A DNA stretch of 38,059 nt, from the NCBI GenBank assembly GCA_945860205.1, contig CAMARK010000045.1:1-38059 (forward strand). The letters are read 5' to 3'. The notes under the pieces were generated by a model. That model saw only the letters and a list, made by a program, of their open reading frames with translations. It was not told where the DNA came from and searched no databases. Numbering within the stretch: the stretch's first letter is position 1; the number at the start of each line of letters is the position of its first letter. Origin of the DNA: Reyranella massiliensis 521 (GTDB lineage: Bacteria > Pseudomonadota > Alphaproteobacteria > Reyranellales > Reyranellaceae). Below are positions 23,525 to 31,915 of this stretch, piece by piece. Position numbers and translations under genes: made by a program.

Positions 23525-24172
23525 TCAGTACCGCCCGCGCTTCGCCGCCCACCAATAGGCGAGCGGCTTGCGCCATGGCGCCATCGGCCCATCGAGCAGC
23601 AAGGCCGGCAGCAGGATCGGCAGGGCCACCGGATCGATCGCACGCCGCCGCGCCCGCGCTTCAGCCAACAGCGCATCGCGCTCCGTCCCCTCGCCCATCA
23701 GCCAGGCCGCGGCCACGGCACGCGCCGCATCGCGGGTCGCGGCGTCGCGCACGCCCAGTACCTCGAGTTGCAGGTCGGCCAGCGCGTCGCCCGCGCGCAC
23801 CACGTCGAGCGGGCCCTCGATCTCCTCCTCGCGGGCATCGATCAGCGCCACGAGGCGCTCGACACCGATTCCGTGCCGCCGTGCGATTTCGCTCAGCGAT
23901 TCGACAATCGGTTGCGCGCGGGGCGTCGCCGCGCCCGCCGCCTCGGTCACCGCCTCGCGCCACCATTCGAGCCGGATGCGGGCCAGCATCGGTTCCTGGG
24001 TGACGAGCCGTGTGCGCGCGAGCTCATGATCAAAGGCCAATAGCGCCAACAGCGCCCGGCGCGCGGGCTCCGGCGCGAACAGTGCGGCGAGGAAGCGGTC
24101 GCGGTCGGCCGAGCGCACAAGATCGAGCACGTAGCGGTGTGAGACTTCAGAGGCGCTGTAGGAATCGGTCAT
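23525..24172 (-). CDS. Squalene/phytoene synthase-family protein (NDUFAF6-like)
   Basis: A 215-residue helical protein. I chose the ATG at 24172 (MTDSYSASEVSHRYVLDLVR); the open frame upstream is not family-like. The segment RDRFLAALFAPEPARRALLALLAFDHEL, then ARIRLEWWREAV is typical of the phytoene/squalene synthase fold. The Asp-rich metal motif of true synthases is missing (LIDAREEEIEG instead), as in NDUFAF6, a complex I assembly factor. A role in respiratory complex I assembly is inferred. It lies about 1.4 kb from a Mth938/NDUFAF3-like gene on the same strand. Confidence 0.83.
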   Translation of the reverse strand: MTDSYSASEVSHRYVLDLVRSADRDRFLAALFAPEPARRALLALLAFDHELARTRLVTQEPMLARIRLEWWREAVTEAAGAATPRAQPIVESLSEIARRHGIGVERLVALIDAREEEIEGPLDVVRAGDALADLQLEVLGVRDAATRDAARAVAAAWLMGEGTERDALLAEARARRRAIDPVALPILLPALLLDGPMAPWRKPLAYWWAAKRGRY

Positions 24173-24226
24173 CGGGGATAACAGCCGTTGAACGCGCGGG
24201 GGTTGAAGTTTACAATGCCAAGCACA

Positions 24227-24242
24227 GGGATTCATTAATCCC
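24227..24242. promoter_or_regulatory. Dyad in the leader of the PuuD-like gene
   Basis: The 16-bp perfect inverted repeat GGGATTCATTAATCCC (24227-24242) lies 26 bp before the ATG of the PuuD-like gene and 55 bp before the divergent NDUFAF6-like gene start. It could be an operator for either. No matching regulator is next to it. Confidence 0.35.
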
Positions 24243-24267
24243 GTCAACGACATAAGGGGAAATCCTC

Positions 24268-24864
24268 ATGGGTGCCATCTTCACATCACCCGGGCGCACG
24301 GTCGGCGCCGGGGTCGTATTGCTCATTGTCATCGTCGTCGTCGTGGGCCTCGTCACCGGCCAGATGACCAAGCTCGACATGAACTGGGCCAAGTTTGTCA
24401 TGCGCTGGCTGCATGTGATCAGCGGCGTGATGTGGATCGGCCTGCTCTGGTACCTGAACTTCGTGCAGGTGCCGACCATGCCGACCATCCAGCCGGTCGA
24501 GAGCCGCACCGCCATCACCAAGTTCATCGCGCCCAACGTCCTCTTCTACTTCCGTTGGGCCGCGGTCGCCACGGTGGTGACCGGCCTGCTGCTCGCCTGG
24601 ATGCTGGGCTACCTCTTGCAGGCGCTCACGCTGCGGGCGGGCTTCGTCATGATCGGCATCGGCATGTGGATGGCACTCGTGATGGCCTTCAACGTCTGGT
24701 TCATCATCTGGCCGAACCAGCAGAAGATCCTGGGCCTCGTCGAGGCGACCGCCGAGCAGAAGGCCGCGGCCGCCAAGCCCGCGCTCTACGCCAGCCGCTT
24801 CAACACCATGTTCTCGATCGGCATGCTCTACTGCATGGTGGCGCAGCAGAACGCGCCCGTCTGA
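24268..24864 (+). CDS. PuuD-like (urate hydroxylase N-terminal domain) membrane protein
   Basis: A 198-residue membrane protein with about four helices. The ATG at 24268 follows AAGGGGAAA. The segment MRWLHVISGVMWIGLLWYLNFVQVP (about 45-70) is the signature of the urate oxidase PuuD membrane domain. Full PuuD enzymes have a further membrane region and a cytochrome c domain; both are missing here. It may be a short relative with another role rather than a urate oxidase. No purine catabolism genes are adjacent. A strong terminator follows. Confidence 0.8.
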   Translation: MGAIFTSPGRTVGAGVVLLIVIVVVVGLVTGQMTKLDMNWAKFVMRWLHVISGVMWIGLLWYLNFVQVPTMPTIQPVESRTAITKFIAPNVLFYFRWAAVATVVTGLLLAWMLGYLLQALTLRAGFVMIGIGMWMALVMAFNVWFIIWPNQQKILGLVEATAEQKAAAAKPALYASRFNTMFSIGMLYCMVAQQNAPV

Positions 24865-24882
24865 TCCGACACAAAGAGACAG

Positions 24883-24910
24883 AAACGGGGCCCCGCGGGG
24901 CCCCGTTTTT
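24883..24910 (+). terminator. Rho-independent terminator
   Basis: A perfect 12-bp stem AAACGGGGCCCC / GGGGCCCCGTTT with a 2-nt centre, followed by a T run (24906-24910), 18 bp after the PuuD-like gene stop. The A-rich left flank lets it also serve the minus-strand gene that ends at 24931. Confidence 0.9.
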
Positions 24911-24930
24911 CGTTCAGGGCCGTTTTTCGT

Positions 24931-25545
24931 TTAGGGACGCCGCGCCAGCGCGAGGCCGAGGCCCGCGCCCACAAGCAAGCCGCCGGTCAGCCGGTTGCGC
25001 AGCCGGGCATGAGTGGTGAGCAGCGCGCGCAGGCGGCCGGCCAGGATCGCCCACGCCCCGTCGAGCACGGTGGCGACGACGAAGAATGTCACGGCGAGCA
25101 GAAGCAACTGGTCGGCGACGTTCGGACCTGGGGTGATGAACTGCGGCAGGAAGGCGCCGTAGAACAGCAGCGTCTTGGGATTGGTGAGGCCGACGAGAAA
25201 GCCGCGCGCAAAAATCAGCCGCACCGAGCGCGCCTGCGCCTTGGTCCCCGCAAGATCGACGGGGGCCGCACGCCAGGCGCGCACGCCCAGCCACACGAGG
25301 TAGACGACACCCGCCCAGCGCAGCCAGTCGAAGCTCGCGGCCAGAAAATTCAGTATCGCCGTCGCACCCAGCACGGTGAGCGCCAAATGAACCACCACGG
25401 CACTGCTGGTGCCGGACACGGTCAGGAGGCCGAACCGCGTGCCGTGGGCCACGCTGTTGGCCACGATCAAGGCGACGTTGGGGCCCGGGATCAGGATCAG
25501 GATCGCGGAGGCCGCGACGAAGGCGAGGTAGAGGTCGAGCGACAT
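24931..25545 (-). CDS. LysE/RhtB-family exporter
   Basis: A 204-residue membrane protein with six hydrophobic segments. It shows the family signature ILILIPGPNVALIVANSVAHG near residues 15-35 and the GFLVGLTNPKTLLFYGAFLPQF helix. Members export amino acids or related compounds. It begins 9 bp after the Mth938-like gene stop and is probably cotranscribed with the Sec operon, although a transport link to it is not evident. This is the second LysE exporter in the window. Confidence 0.9.
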   Translation of the reverse strand: MSLDLYLAFVAASAILILIPGPNVALIVANSVAHGTRFGLLTVSGTSSAVVVHLALTVLGATAILNFLAASFDWLRWAGVVYLVWLGVRAWRAAPVDLAGTKAQARSVRLIFARGFLVGLTNPKTLLFYGAFLPQFITPGPNVADQLLLLAVTFFVVATVLDGAWAILAGRLRALLTTHARLRNRLTGGLLVGAGLGLALARRP

Positions 25546-25554
25546 TGCCGACGC

Positions 25555-25998
25555 CTACAGCGGAATGAGCGCTGCCGCCACCCGCCGGCTCTCGGCCAGC
25601 AGGACGTTGTAGATGCGGCAGGCCGAGCCGGTGTCGACGATCTCGAGGGCAAGGCCCGCGGCCTTGAGCGCGGCGCGAAGATCGGGCGGAACGAAGATTG
25701 CGCGCGCACCGCAGCCCAGCACCAGAAGCTCGGTCGGTATGGGTGCAGCCCTGAGCGCGTCGAGGCTTTCCAGCGTCAGCTCCTCGGCGCGCGCCACATT
25801 CCAGACCGTGGTGGCGGTCGGCGTCACGAGGACCGGCTGGCGCCATTCGCGATCGCTGATCACGAAGCGGCCGGGACCGTAGCTGCGGATGAGCTGGACC
25901 TGGGTCGTATTGTGGGTCGTATTGGGGGCCGGATCGGGCGCCGGCAGCGTCTTGTCGTCCGGCGCCCTGCCGCCTGACGCGGGGCACGGCGGGATCAC
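25555..25998 (-). CDS. Mth938-domain (NDUFAF3-like) protein
   Basis: A 147-residue protein. The start GTG at 25998 overlaps the secF stop (GTGA). A Pro/Thr-rich N-terminal tail of about 35 residues precedes the domain (IRSYGPGRFVISDREWRQPVLVTP..., then ELLVLGCGARAIFVPPDLRAALKAAGLALEIVDTGSACRIYNVLLAE). In eukaryotes this fold is NDUFAF3, a complex I assembly factor. The bacterial role is less certain. Position behind secDF is a known alphaproteobacterial arrangement. Confidence 0.87.
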   Translation of the reverse strand: MIPPCPASGGRAPDDKTLPAPDPAPNTTHNTTQVQLIRSYGPGRFVISDREWRQPVLVTPTATTVWNVARAEELTLESLDALRAAPIPTELLVLGCGARAIFVPPDLRAALKAAGLALEIVDTGSACRIYNVLLAESRRVAAALIPL

Positions 25999-27176
25999 GT
26001 CTTGGCCTTCTCGGCCTTCTCTTGCTCCTCGACGGGCCGCAGCTGATCGGGCCTGAGCTTCAGGTAGACGAGGGCCGCGCAGGCGATCCAGACCGACGAG
26101 TAGGTGCCGACGATGACGCCCCACAGCATGGCGACGGAGAAGCTGTAGAGGACGGGGCCGCCGAACAGGACCAGCGCGCCCACCGCCACGAAGACGGTGC
26201 CCGACGTCATCAGGGTGCGCGACAGGGTTTCGTTGAGGCTGAGGTTCAACAGCTCGATCAGGCCGAGTTTCTTGTAGCGCCGCATGTTCTCGCGAACGCG
26301 GTCGAAGATCACCACCGTGTCGTTGATCGAATAGCCGGCGATGGTCAGCACCGCGGCGAGCGCGGTCAGGCTGAAATCGAGCTGCAGCAAGACGAAGATG
26401 CCGAGTGTCGTGAGCACGTCGTGCACCATGGCGATCAGGGCGCCGACGCCGAACTGCCATTCGTAGCGGAACCAGACATAGATGACGATCGCGGCCATGG
26501 TCGCCAGCACCGCCCAGATGCCGCTCACCATCAACTCGTCGCCGACCTTGGGGCCGACCGATTCGGTGCCGCGGATCTCGTAATTGGCGCCGATCGCGTC
26601 CTCGACCTGCTTGATCGCCACCTGCTGGCACCATTCCGCCCGCTGCTCCGGCGTCATGTCGACCTTGGCGGTATTGGTCGCGCCGCGCGGCAGCTGACGC
26701 TCCAGAATGGTGAGGCCGACCCGGCTAACCGCATCGCGCCAGCCGGCGCCGTCGAGCGCCGCCGGCGCCGTGAGCTCGACATCCCCGGTGCCGCCCGCGC
26801 CCGGCTTGGCTTGCCAGCCCGCGCCGGCGCGCTTTTGCAGCACGCGCTGGGCGCCGGCCACGCACTGCGGGCCGCCGTCCTGGCGCTGGATGCGGATCAG
26901 CACGGTGCTGGCCTCGCCGAATTCCTGCAGCGAGACCTCGCCGACGCCCAGCGCGCCCACCGTGCTGCGCAGCGTATCGAGCTGGGCCACGCCCTGCTTG
27001 GCGCGCGCCTGGATGGCGATGCCACCCTTGAAGTCGATGCCGAAGTTCAGGCCGACGAAGGCGACGCCCAGGATCGCCACGATGTTGATCAGCGTCGACA
27101 CGATGAGTGCGACCTTGCGCTGGCCGAGGAAGTCGAACTTCTTCTTGAAGGCGAACAGATGAACGGGCTTCCACAT
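25995..27176 (-). CDS. secF: Protein translocase subunit SecF
   Basis: A 393-residue membrane protein working with SecD to pull exported proteins across the membrane using the proton gradient. The N-terminal helix and GLNFGIDFKGG motif are followed by a long periplasmic region (about 55-210), then five helices. Conserved blocks include GPKVGDEL, then the RYEWQFGVGALIAMVHDV helix and GYSINDTVVIFDRVRENMR. Length exceeds the usual ~310 residues because of an enlarged periplasmic part rich in Ala/Gly. It overlaps the Mth938-like gene start. Confidence 0.97.
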   Translation of the reverse strand: MWKPVHLFAFKKKFDFLGQRKVALIVSTLINIVAILGVAFVGLNFGIDFKGGIAIQARAKQGVAQLDTLRSTVGALGVGEVSLQEFGEASTVLIRIQRQDGGPQCVAGAQRVLQKRAGAGWQAKPGAGGTGDVELTAPAALDGAGWRDAVSRVGLTILERQLPRGATNTAKVDMTPEQRAEWCQQVAIKQVEDAIGANYEIRGTESVGPKVGDELMVSGIWAVLATMAAIVIYVWFRYEWQFGVGALIAMVHDVLTTLGIFVLLQLDFSLTALAAVLTIAGYSINDTVVIFDRVRENMRRYKKLGLIELLNLSLNETLSRTLMTSGTVFVAVGALVLFGGPVLYSFSVAMLWGVIVGTYSSVWIACAALVYLKLRPDQLRPVEEQEKAEKAKT

Positions 27177-27186
27177 GACGGCGCCC

Positions 27187-28857
27187 TCAGATCAGCAGTT
27201 CGGTGGGCCGGCGCCAGCGCACCCAGACCGACAGCAGCATGCGCGTGAAGATCGTCGAGCTGAACATCGAGGTCAGCAGGCCGAGCGACAGCGTGGTGGC
27301 GAAGCCGCGGATCGGCCCGGAGCCGAAGCCGAACAGCAGCACGGCCGCGATCAAGGTCGTGAGATTGGCATCGATGATGGCCGACATGGCGCGCTCATAG
27401 CCGGTGGCGATCGAGCTGAAGGCCGATCGGCCGAGCGCCTTCTCCTCGCGCACGCGCTCGTAGATCAGCACGTTGGAGTCGACGGCCATGCCGACGGTCA
27501 GCACGAGGCCCGCCATGCCCGGCAGGGTGAGCGAGGCGCCGAGGATCGACATGCCGGCGAACACCATCAGCAGGTTGACCAGCATGGCGAGGTTGGCGAA
27601 GCCGCCGAACACCGGCCCGTAGGCCACGAACATCACCAGCGCCACCAGGACGGTGCCGACGATCGCCGCCACCGTGCCGGCGCGGATGGCATCGGCGCCA
27701 AGATCGGCGCCGACCGTGCTTTCCTGGATGATGGTGAGCGTGGCCGGCAGCGCGCCGGAACGCAGCAGCAGCGCCTGCTCCTGGGTCTGCTGGGTGGTGA
27801 AGGTGCCGGTGATGATGCCGCTGCCGCCGCAGATCGCGCTCTGCACTACCGGAGCGCTGATGATTTCGCCGTCGAGCTGGATCGCCAGCCGCTTGCCGAT
27901 GTTGGCCCGGGTGGCGGCGCAGAAGGCGCGGCCGCCGGCCGAATTGAAGGTGAAGCTGATGATCGGCCGGCCACCCTGCTGCTGCTCGAAGGTGGCCTTG
28001 GAATCGTCGAGGTCCTCGCCGCCCACGACCACGCGCTTCAGCACCGGAAGGCACTGCGGCTGGTAGCGCCGACAGATCTGCTCGGGCGACATCCGGGGAT
28101 TGGCCGCCTGGATGTCCTCCCAGGCCTTGGGATTGCTCCGACGCAGATCCTGCATGCCCTCGCGGGTCGGCGCCAGGAAGGTGGTGGGCGGCAATGTCGC
28201 CGGGATGTTCGCGCCGGCTGCCGCCACGTCCTCGTTCACGAGATGGAAAGTGAGCTTGGCGGTCTGGTTGATCTTGCGCTTGAGGTCGGTGGTGTCCTTG
28301 ATGCCGGGCACCTGCAGCAGGATGCGCTCGTCGCCCTGGCGGGTGATCGTGGGCTCCAGAGTGCCGGTCTCGTCGACGCGACGGCGCAGGATCTCGATCG
28401 ACTGGTCGATCACTTCCTTCTTGCGGCGGAACAGTTCTGCGTCGGAGTAGGCGAGCCGGATGGTGTCGCCGCTGCCCGAGACCACGAGCGTGGGGTCGAG
28501 GGTGCGGATCGCCTCGATCGCCTTGGTGCGTTGGGCCTCGTCGCGCAGGCTGATCACCAGGGCACGGCCGGGCTCGACATTGACGTCCTTGAACGTGACC
28601 TGCTGCTTGCGGAGCTCAGAGCGCACCGAGTCCGACAGATTGGTCAGGCGTTCGGTGAGCACGCTGCGCAGGTCGGCTTCGAGCAGGAAGTGGGCGCCGC
28701 CACGCAGGTCGAGGCCAAGACCGATGCGGCTCTGGGAATACCAGTGCGGCAGCACGTCGAGGACCTTGCTCGGCAACAGGTTGGGCAGGGCGAACAGTCC
28801 CGACACCACCGTGATGGCGATGATGACGATGGTCTGCCAGCGCGGAAGATTGAGCAT
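27187..28857 (-). CDS. secD: Protein translocase subunit SecD
   Basis: A 556-residue RND-type membrane protein. One N-terminal helix precedes the GLGLDLRGGAHFLLE motif (about 47-62). The large periplasmic domain carries the TGTLEPTITRQGDERILLQVPG segment. After it come five helices with GMAVDSNVLIYERVREE near residue 485. SecD and SecF form one complex with YajC at the SecYEG channel. The start ATG at 28857 begins the first helix; secF starts 10 bp downstream. Confidence 0.97.
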   Translation of the reverse strand: MLNLPRWQTIVIIAITVVSGLFALPNLLPSKVLDVLPHWYSQSRIGLGLDLRGGAHFLLEADLRSVLTERLTNLSDSVRSELRKQQVTFKDVNVEPGRALVISLRDEAQRTKAIEAIRTLDPTLVVSGSGDTIRLAYSDAELFRRKKEVIDQSIEILRRRVDETGTLEPTITRQGDERILLQVPGIKDTTDLKRKINQTAKLTFHLVNEDVAAAGANIPATLPPTTFLAPTREGMQDLRRSNPKAWEDIQAANPRMSPEQICRRYQPQCLPVLKRVVVGGEDLDDSKATFEQQQGGRPIISFTFNSAGGRAFCAATRANIGKRLAIQLDGEIISAPVVQSAICGGSGIITGTFTTQQTQEQALLLRSGALPATLTIIQESTVGADLGADAIRAGTVAAIVGTVLVALVMFVAYGPVFGGFANLAMLVNLLMVFAGMSILGASLTLPGMAGLVLTVGMAVDSNVLIYERVREEKALGRSAFSSIATGYERAMSAIIDANLTTLIAAVLLFGFGSGPIRGFATTLSLGLLTSMFSSTIFTRMLLSVWVRWRRPTELLI

Positions 28858-28902
28858 TCCGACCTACTTCTCCAGCTCGATCATTCCTTGATCGCGGTTC
28901 GG

Positions 28903-29328
28903 CTACTTCTTGCCGCCGAACAGGCCGCCGAACAGGCTCTTCCTTTCGGCGGCGGGCGCCGGCGGCGGCAGCATCGGCTTGTCATCCTCGTCGCCGTCCT
29001 TGGCGCCGCGCACCGACTCGCCGCGGGTCAGGATGTCGGTGATGGTCTGCTTGACGATGCGAACCCGCACGCCGTCGGCAAGTTCCACCTGCAATTCGTT
29101 GTCGGAAATCACCTTGGTGACCAGCCCGATGATGCCGCCGCCGGTGACGACGCGGTCGCCGCGCTTGACGCCGGACAGCATCTCGCGCTGGGCCTTCACC
29201 TTGGCCTGCTGGGGGCGGATCAGCAGGAAATAGAAAACCACGAAGATGAGGATCAACGGGAACAGCTGGACGAGGAAATCCCCGCTGCCGCCACCTGCCG
29301 CCTGAGCCCACGCTGGGGAAATGAACAT
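28903..29328 (-). CDS. yajC: Preprotein translocase subunit YajC
   Basis: A 141-residue single-helix membrane protein. The ATG at 29328 follows CAGGAGCAG. The helix (FPLILIFVVFYFLLIRPQQ, residues 23-41) and the following KAQREMLSGVKRGDRVVTGGGIIG motif are the YajC signature. The tail is Pro/Ala-rich and ends SLFGGLFGGKK, longer than in E. coli. It heads the yajC-secD-secF operon, which may use the gap 29329-29441 as promoter. Confidence 0.96.
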   Translation of the reverse strand: MFISPAWAQAAGGGSGDFLVQLFPLILIFVVFYFLLIRPQQAKVKAQREMLSGVKRGDRVVTGGGIIGLVTKVISDNELQVELADGVRVRIVKQTITDILTRGESVRGAKDGDEDDKPMLPPPAPAAERKSLFGGLFGGKK

Positions 29329-29441
29329 CTTCTGCTCCTGATCTTCCGGCCGTCGAAAAAGCGCGCGGACTATAGCGGCCCGTGCCCGCTTTGCAATGCA
29401 AGCGCGGGGCGATATGGTCGCCCCCTTTCACGCAGCCGGCA

Positions 29442-30308
29442 ATGATGGATCAAGACCTTAAAGCAACACTTTCACGTATCGCCGAAGCGCTCGACCGTCT
29501 GGCCCCGCCCGCACCGCCCAGCGCCGACATCGGCGCGGCCGAAGCCTATGTCTGGCATGCCGCCGGCCACCGGCTGGAGATGGTGCCGAAGGTGAACCGG
29601 GTCAACCTCGACCTCCTGATGGGCATCGACCGCCAAAAGGAGACCCTGCTCGAGAACACCCGGCGCTTCGCCAAGGGACTGCCCGCCAACAATGCGCTGC
29701 TGTGGGGCTCACGCGGCTCCGGCAAGAGCTCGATCGTGAAGGCGGTCCACGCCCACGTGAACCGCGAGCTCGGCGGCCCGCCGGGTCCGCTGGCACTGAT
29801 CGAGATCCATCGCGAGGACATCCCCTCCCTGCCCGGCCTGCTCGGCCAGATCCGCAACTCGACGCGCCGCTTCGTCGTGTTCTGCGACGATCTTTCCTTC
29901 GACGGCCAGGATGCGGCCTACAAGTCGCTCAAGGCGGTGCTCGAGGGCGGCATCGAGGGCCGGCCGGAGAATGTGGTCTTCTACGCCACCTCCAACCGCC
30001 GCCACCTGATGCCGCGCGACATGATCGAGAACGAACGCTCGACGGCGATCAATCCGTCGGAAGCGGTCGAGGAAAAGGTTTCGCTGTCGGATCGCTTCGG
30101 CCTCTGGCTGGGCTTCCACAACGCCGACCAGGACACCTTCTTCGCGATGATCGAGGGCTATGCCGCCTATTACAAGCTGGGCGTGCCGGCGGAGACGCTG
30201 CACAAGCGGGCGGTCGAATGGTCAGTCACGCGCGGCTCGCGCTCGGGCCGCGTCGCCTGGCAGTTCATTCAGGAAGTGGCGGGCGAGCTCGGCAAAAAAC
30301 TGGAGTAG
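29442..30308 (+). CDS. DUF815-family AAA+ ATPase
   Basis: A 288-residue ATPase. The start is ATG 29442 or the adjacent ATG 29445; no strong ribosome site separates them. The Walker A is LWGSRGSGKSSIVK (87-100), Walker B is FVVFCDDLSFD near 150, and the sensor region has VVFYATSNRRHLMPRDM. The C-terminal helical lid follows. This family is conserved in proteobacteria, often next to yajC, with no settled function. It is divergent from yajC, which is the usual arrangement, and 16 bp before the next gene. Confidence 0.9.
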   Translation: MMDQDLKATLSRIAEALDRLAPPAPPSADIGAAEAYVWHAAGHRLEMVPKVNRVNLDLLMGIDRQKETLLENTRRFAKGLPANNALLWGSRGSGKSSIVKAVHAHVNRELGGPPGPLALIEIHREDIPSLPGLLGQIRNSTRRFVVFCDDLSFDGQDAAYKSLKAVLEGGIEGRPENVVFYATSNRRHLMPRDMIENERSTAINPSEAVEEKVSLSDRFGLWLGFHNADQDTFFAMIEGYAAYYKLGVPAETLHKRAVEWSVTRGSRSGRVAWQFIQEVAGELGKKLE

Positions 30309-30324
30309 CCATGGAGTTGTTGGG

Positions 30325-30918
30325 ATGACTGGGCCCGAAGACGTGATGTTCTCGCCGGCGGTCAAGGCGGAGCAGGCACGCCTCGGCTCGCGCGCCTCCT
30401 TCGAGGACCGCGACTGGCAGACGGAGATCACCGACGACCTCCGGCAATTCCTGGCCGCCATCGACTCTTTCTTCTTTGCGACGGCCAGTGCCGACGGTCG
30501 ACCTTATATCCAGCATCGCGGCGGGCCTGCAGGCTTCCTGAAGCCGATCGGCAGCCACATGCTCGCCTTCGCCGATTTTGCCGGCAACCGTCAGTACATC
30601 ACCCTGGGCCATCTCAAGGAAAACGACCGGGCCCACATTTTCATCCCGCATTTCGCGACCCAGCAGCGGCTGAAACTCTGGGGCCGTGCCCGCGTGATCG
30701 AGGACGACCTCGCGCTGATGGAACGCCTGATCGACCCTTCGTACAAAGCGAAGCCGCAGCGGGCGATCGCCTTCAGGATCGAGGCCTGGGACATCAACTG
30801 CCGCCAGCACATCGTGGCGCGCTACAGCGAGGCCGAGATCGCACCGGCCGTGAATCAGCTCACACAGCGGATCAAGGAACTGGAAGAGGAAGTGGCGCGC
30901 CTGAAAGGCGTCCCTTAA
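30325..30918 (+). CDS. Pyridoxamine 5'-phosphate oxidase-like FMN-binding protein
   Basis: A 197-residue protein. The ATG at 30325 is the first in frame after the upstream stop. The split-barrel FMN fold shows LAAIDSFFFATASADGRPYIQHRGGPAGFLK (about 45-75), then FADFAGNRQYITLGHL and the RLKLWGRARVIED strand. It probably reduces or oxidises a small compound using FMN; this group is often annotated as general stress or flavin reductase-like. A coiled coil (RIKELEEEVARLKG) ends it. Its stop overlaps the convergent thioesterase stop by 3 nt. Confidence 0.88.
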   Translation: MTGPEDVMFSPAVKAEQARLGSRASFEDRDWQTEITDDLRQFLAAIDSFFFATASADGRPYIQHRGGPAGFLKPIGSHMLAFADFAGNRQYITLGHLKENDRAHIFIPHFATQQRLKLWGRARVIEDDLALMERLIDPSYKAKPQRAIAFRIEAWDINCRQHIVARYSEAEIAPAVNQLTQRIKELEEEVARLKGVP

Positions 30919-31385
30919 CCCTTCTTCGCCCGCACGATCTTGATGGTCGAGGTGGCGTGGACGATCAGGCGGCCCTTCTCGTCCCTTAGATCGCCGTCGA
31001 GGAAGCCCACCGAGCCACCCCAGCGCATCACGCGGCCCTCGGCGAACACGATCCCCGGCCCCATCGCCTCGAAGAAGCTGATCTTGAGCTCGAGCGTCGG
31101 CACCGCGACGGCAAGGTTGCCTTTGACGATGGCGGCGTTGGCCATCGCGGTGTCGACCATGCCGGTGAGAAAGCCGCCCTGGCAGATGCGGCCGTCCGAA
31201 TGGCAGAAGGCCGGCACGATCTCGAACCGGAAGCGGCAGGCGCCGCGCGCCGAATCGATCTCGATCAACTCGCCGTTGAGCGTCTTCACCGGCTCCGGCG
31301 GATTGGCCCGCATCAAGGCGAGCAGATCGGTGTCGTTCATCGACTGGCCGGCGATATGGCTGAAATCGGGATGGGCTGAGGTCAT
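30915..31385 (-). CDS. PaaI-family hotdog thioesterase
   Basis: A 156-residue hotdog-fold protein. The ATG at 31385 or the one 15 codons inside (MNDTDLLALMRAN) could start it; neither has a clear ribosome site. The core motif GRICQGGFLTGMVDTAMANAA is the PaaI-type catalytic helix (G-G, then Asp on the helix). Such enzymes hydrolyse acyl-CoA or hydroxyphenylacetyl-CoA thioesters. It lies beside a MarR gene and the di-iron oxygenase cluster, so an aromatic or acyl-CoA role there is plausible. The gap to the MarR stop is 25 bp. Confidence 0.86.
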   Translation of the reverse strand: MTSAHPDFSHIAGQSMNDTDLLALMRANPPEPVKTLNGELIEIDSARGACRFRFEIVPAFCHSDGRICQGGFLTGMVDTAMANAAIVKGNLAVAVPTLELKISFFEAMGPGIVFAEGRVMRWGGSVGFLDGDLRDEKGRLIVHATSTIKIVRAKKG

Positions 31386-31410
31386 CGAGTAGTGCTCATA
31401 AGGAGGCGGA

Positions 31411-31875
31411 CTATAACGATCGCGCGCCGGCCCGCACCTTCTCCAACAGCCCAATGAGCGTGCGCGTTCCGGCGGTCGAAAGGCCCGACGCGATGCGCTT
31501 CTCGTGCCTCCGCACCAGAGTGGTGAAGCGCCCGAGCGCCTTGTTGCCGGAGGGTGTCAACACCAGCGCGTGCGTGCGCCCGTCGGTGGGGGAGCGCCGC
31601 CGGACCAGGAGGCCGCGCGCCTGCAGCCGGTCGAGGATCGGCACCAGGGTCGAGCGGTCGATGCCCAGTGCCCGCGCCAGCGCCATCTGACTGAGGCCGG
31701 TATTGCGGGCGACGAGGACAAGCAGGCCGAATTCGCCGGGGGTCAGCGCCGCGCCAGCCGCCTGGAAGGTCGCGGCAAAGTCGGCGAAGACCGCCGACTG
31801 CGTGCGGCGGAGCACGTAGCCGAGCAGTGTCGGCAGCACGCCGCGGTCGAGGCTTTTGGCAGGTGGACGGCCCAT
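31411..31875 (-). CDS. MarR-family transcriptional regulator
   Basis: A 154-residue winged-helix regulator. The ATG at 31875 (MGRPPAKSLDRG) starts the family-like part; the frame is open far upstream but that extension is antisense to the reductase gene. The HTH is MALARALGIDRSTLVPILDRLQARG, and the wing is VRRRSPTDGRTHALVLTPSG. MarR proteins are ligand-released repressors, often controlling divergent aromatic catabolism genes. Here it is divergent from the reductase gene with a perfect palindrome between them. Confidence 0.92.
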   Translation of the reverse strand: MGRPPAKSLDRGVLPTLLGYVLRRTQSAVFADFAATFQAAGAALTPGEFGLLVLVARNTGLSQMALARALGIDRSTLVPILDRLQARGLLVRRRSPTDGRTHALVLTPSGNKALGRFTTLVRRHEKRIASGLSTAGTRTLIGLLEKVRAGARSL

Positions 31876-31896
31876 GGGACGAGTGGTAAACGGCGA

Positions 31897-31915
31897 TTGT
31901 TTGGGGATCAAACAA
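31897..31915. promoter_or_regulatory. Probable MarR operator palindrome
   Basis: The 19-bp sequence TTGTTTGGGGATCAAACAA has perfect 7-bp arms around a 5-bp centre. It lies in the 60-bp gap between the divergent marR-like and reductase genes, 21 bp from each start. Length, symmetry and position fit a MarR dimer site that would repress both genes. Binding is inferred. Confidence 0.75.

Noticed and set aside
26000-26634. N-terminal extension of the Mth938-like frame into secF
   Set aside because: It overlaps secF on the same strand in another frame with no recognisable protein. The GTGA overlap at 25998 is the better start.
29391-29401. Palindrome TTGCAATGCAA in the yajC/DUF815 gap as an operator
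   Set aside because: It is short, with no regulator nearby. It could be chance and was not listed as a feature.
27175-29445. A 756-codon open frame antisense to secD and yajC
   Set aside because: Composition (Asp/His/Gln/Arg/Gly-rich) is typical of the complement of GC-rich membrane protein genes. SecD and YajC are unmistakable on the minus strand.
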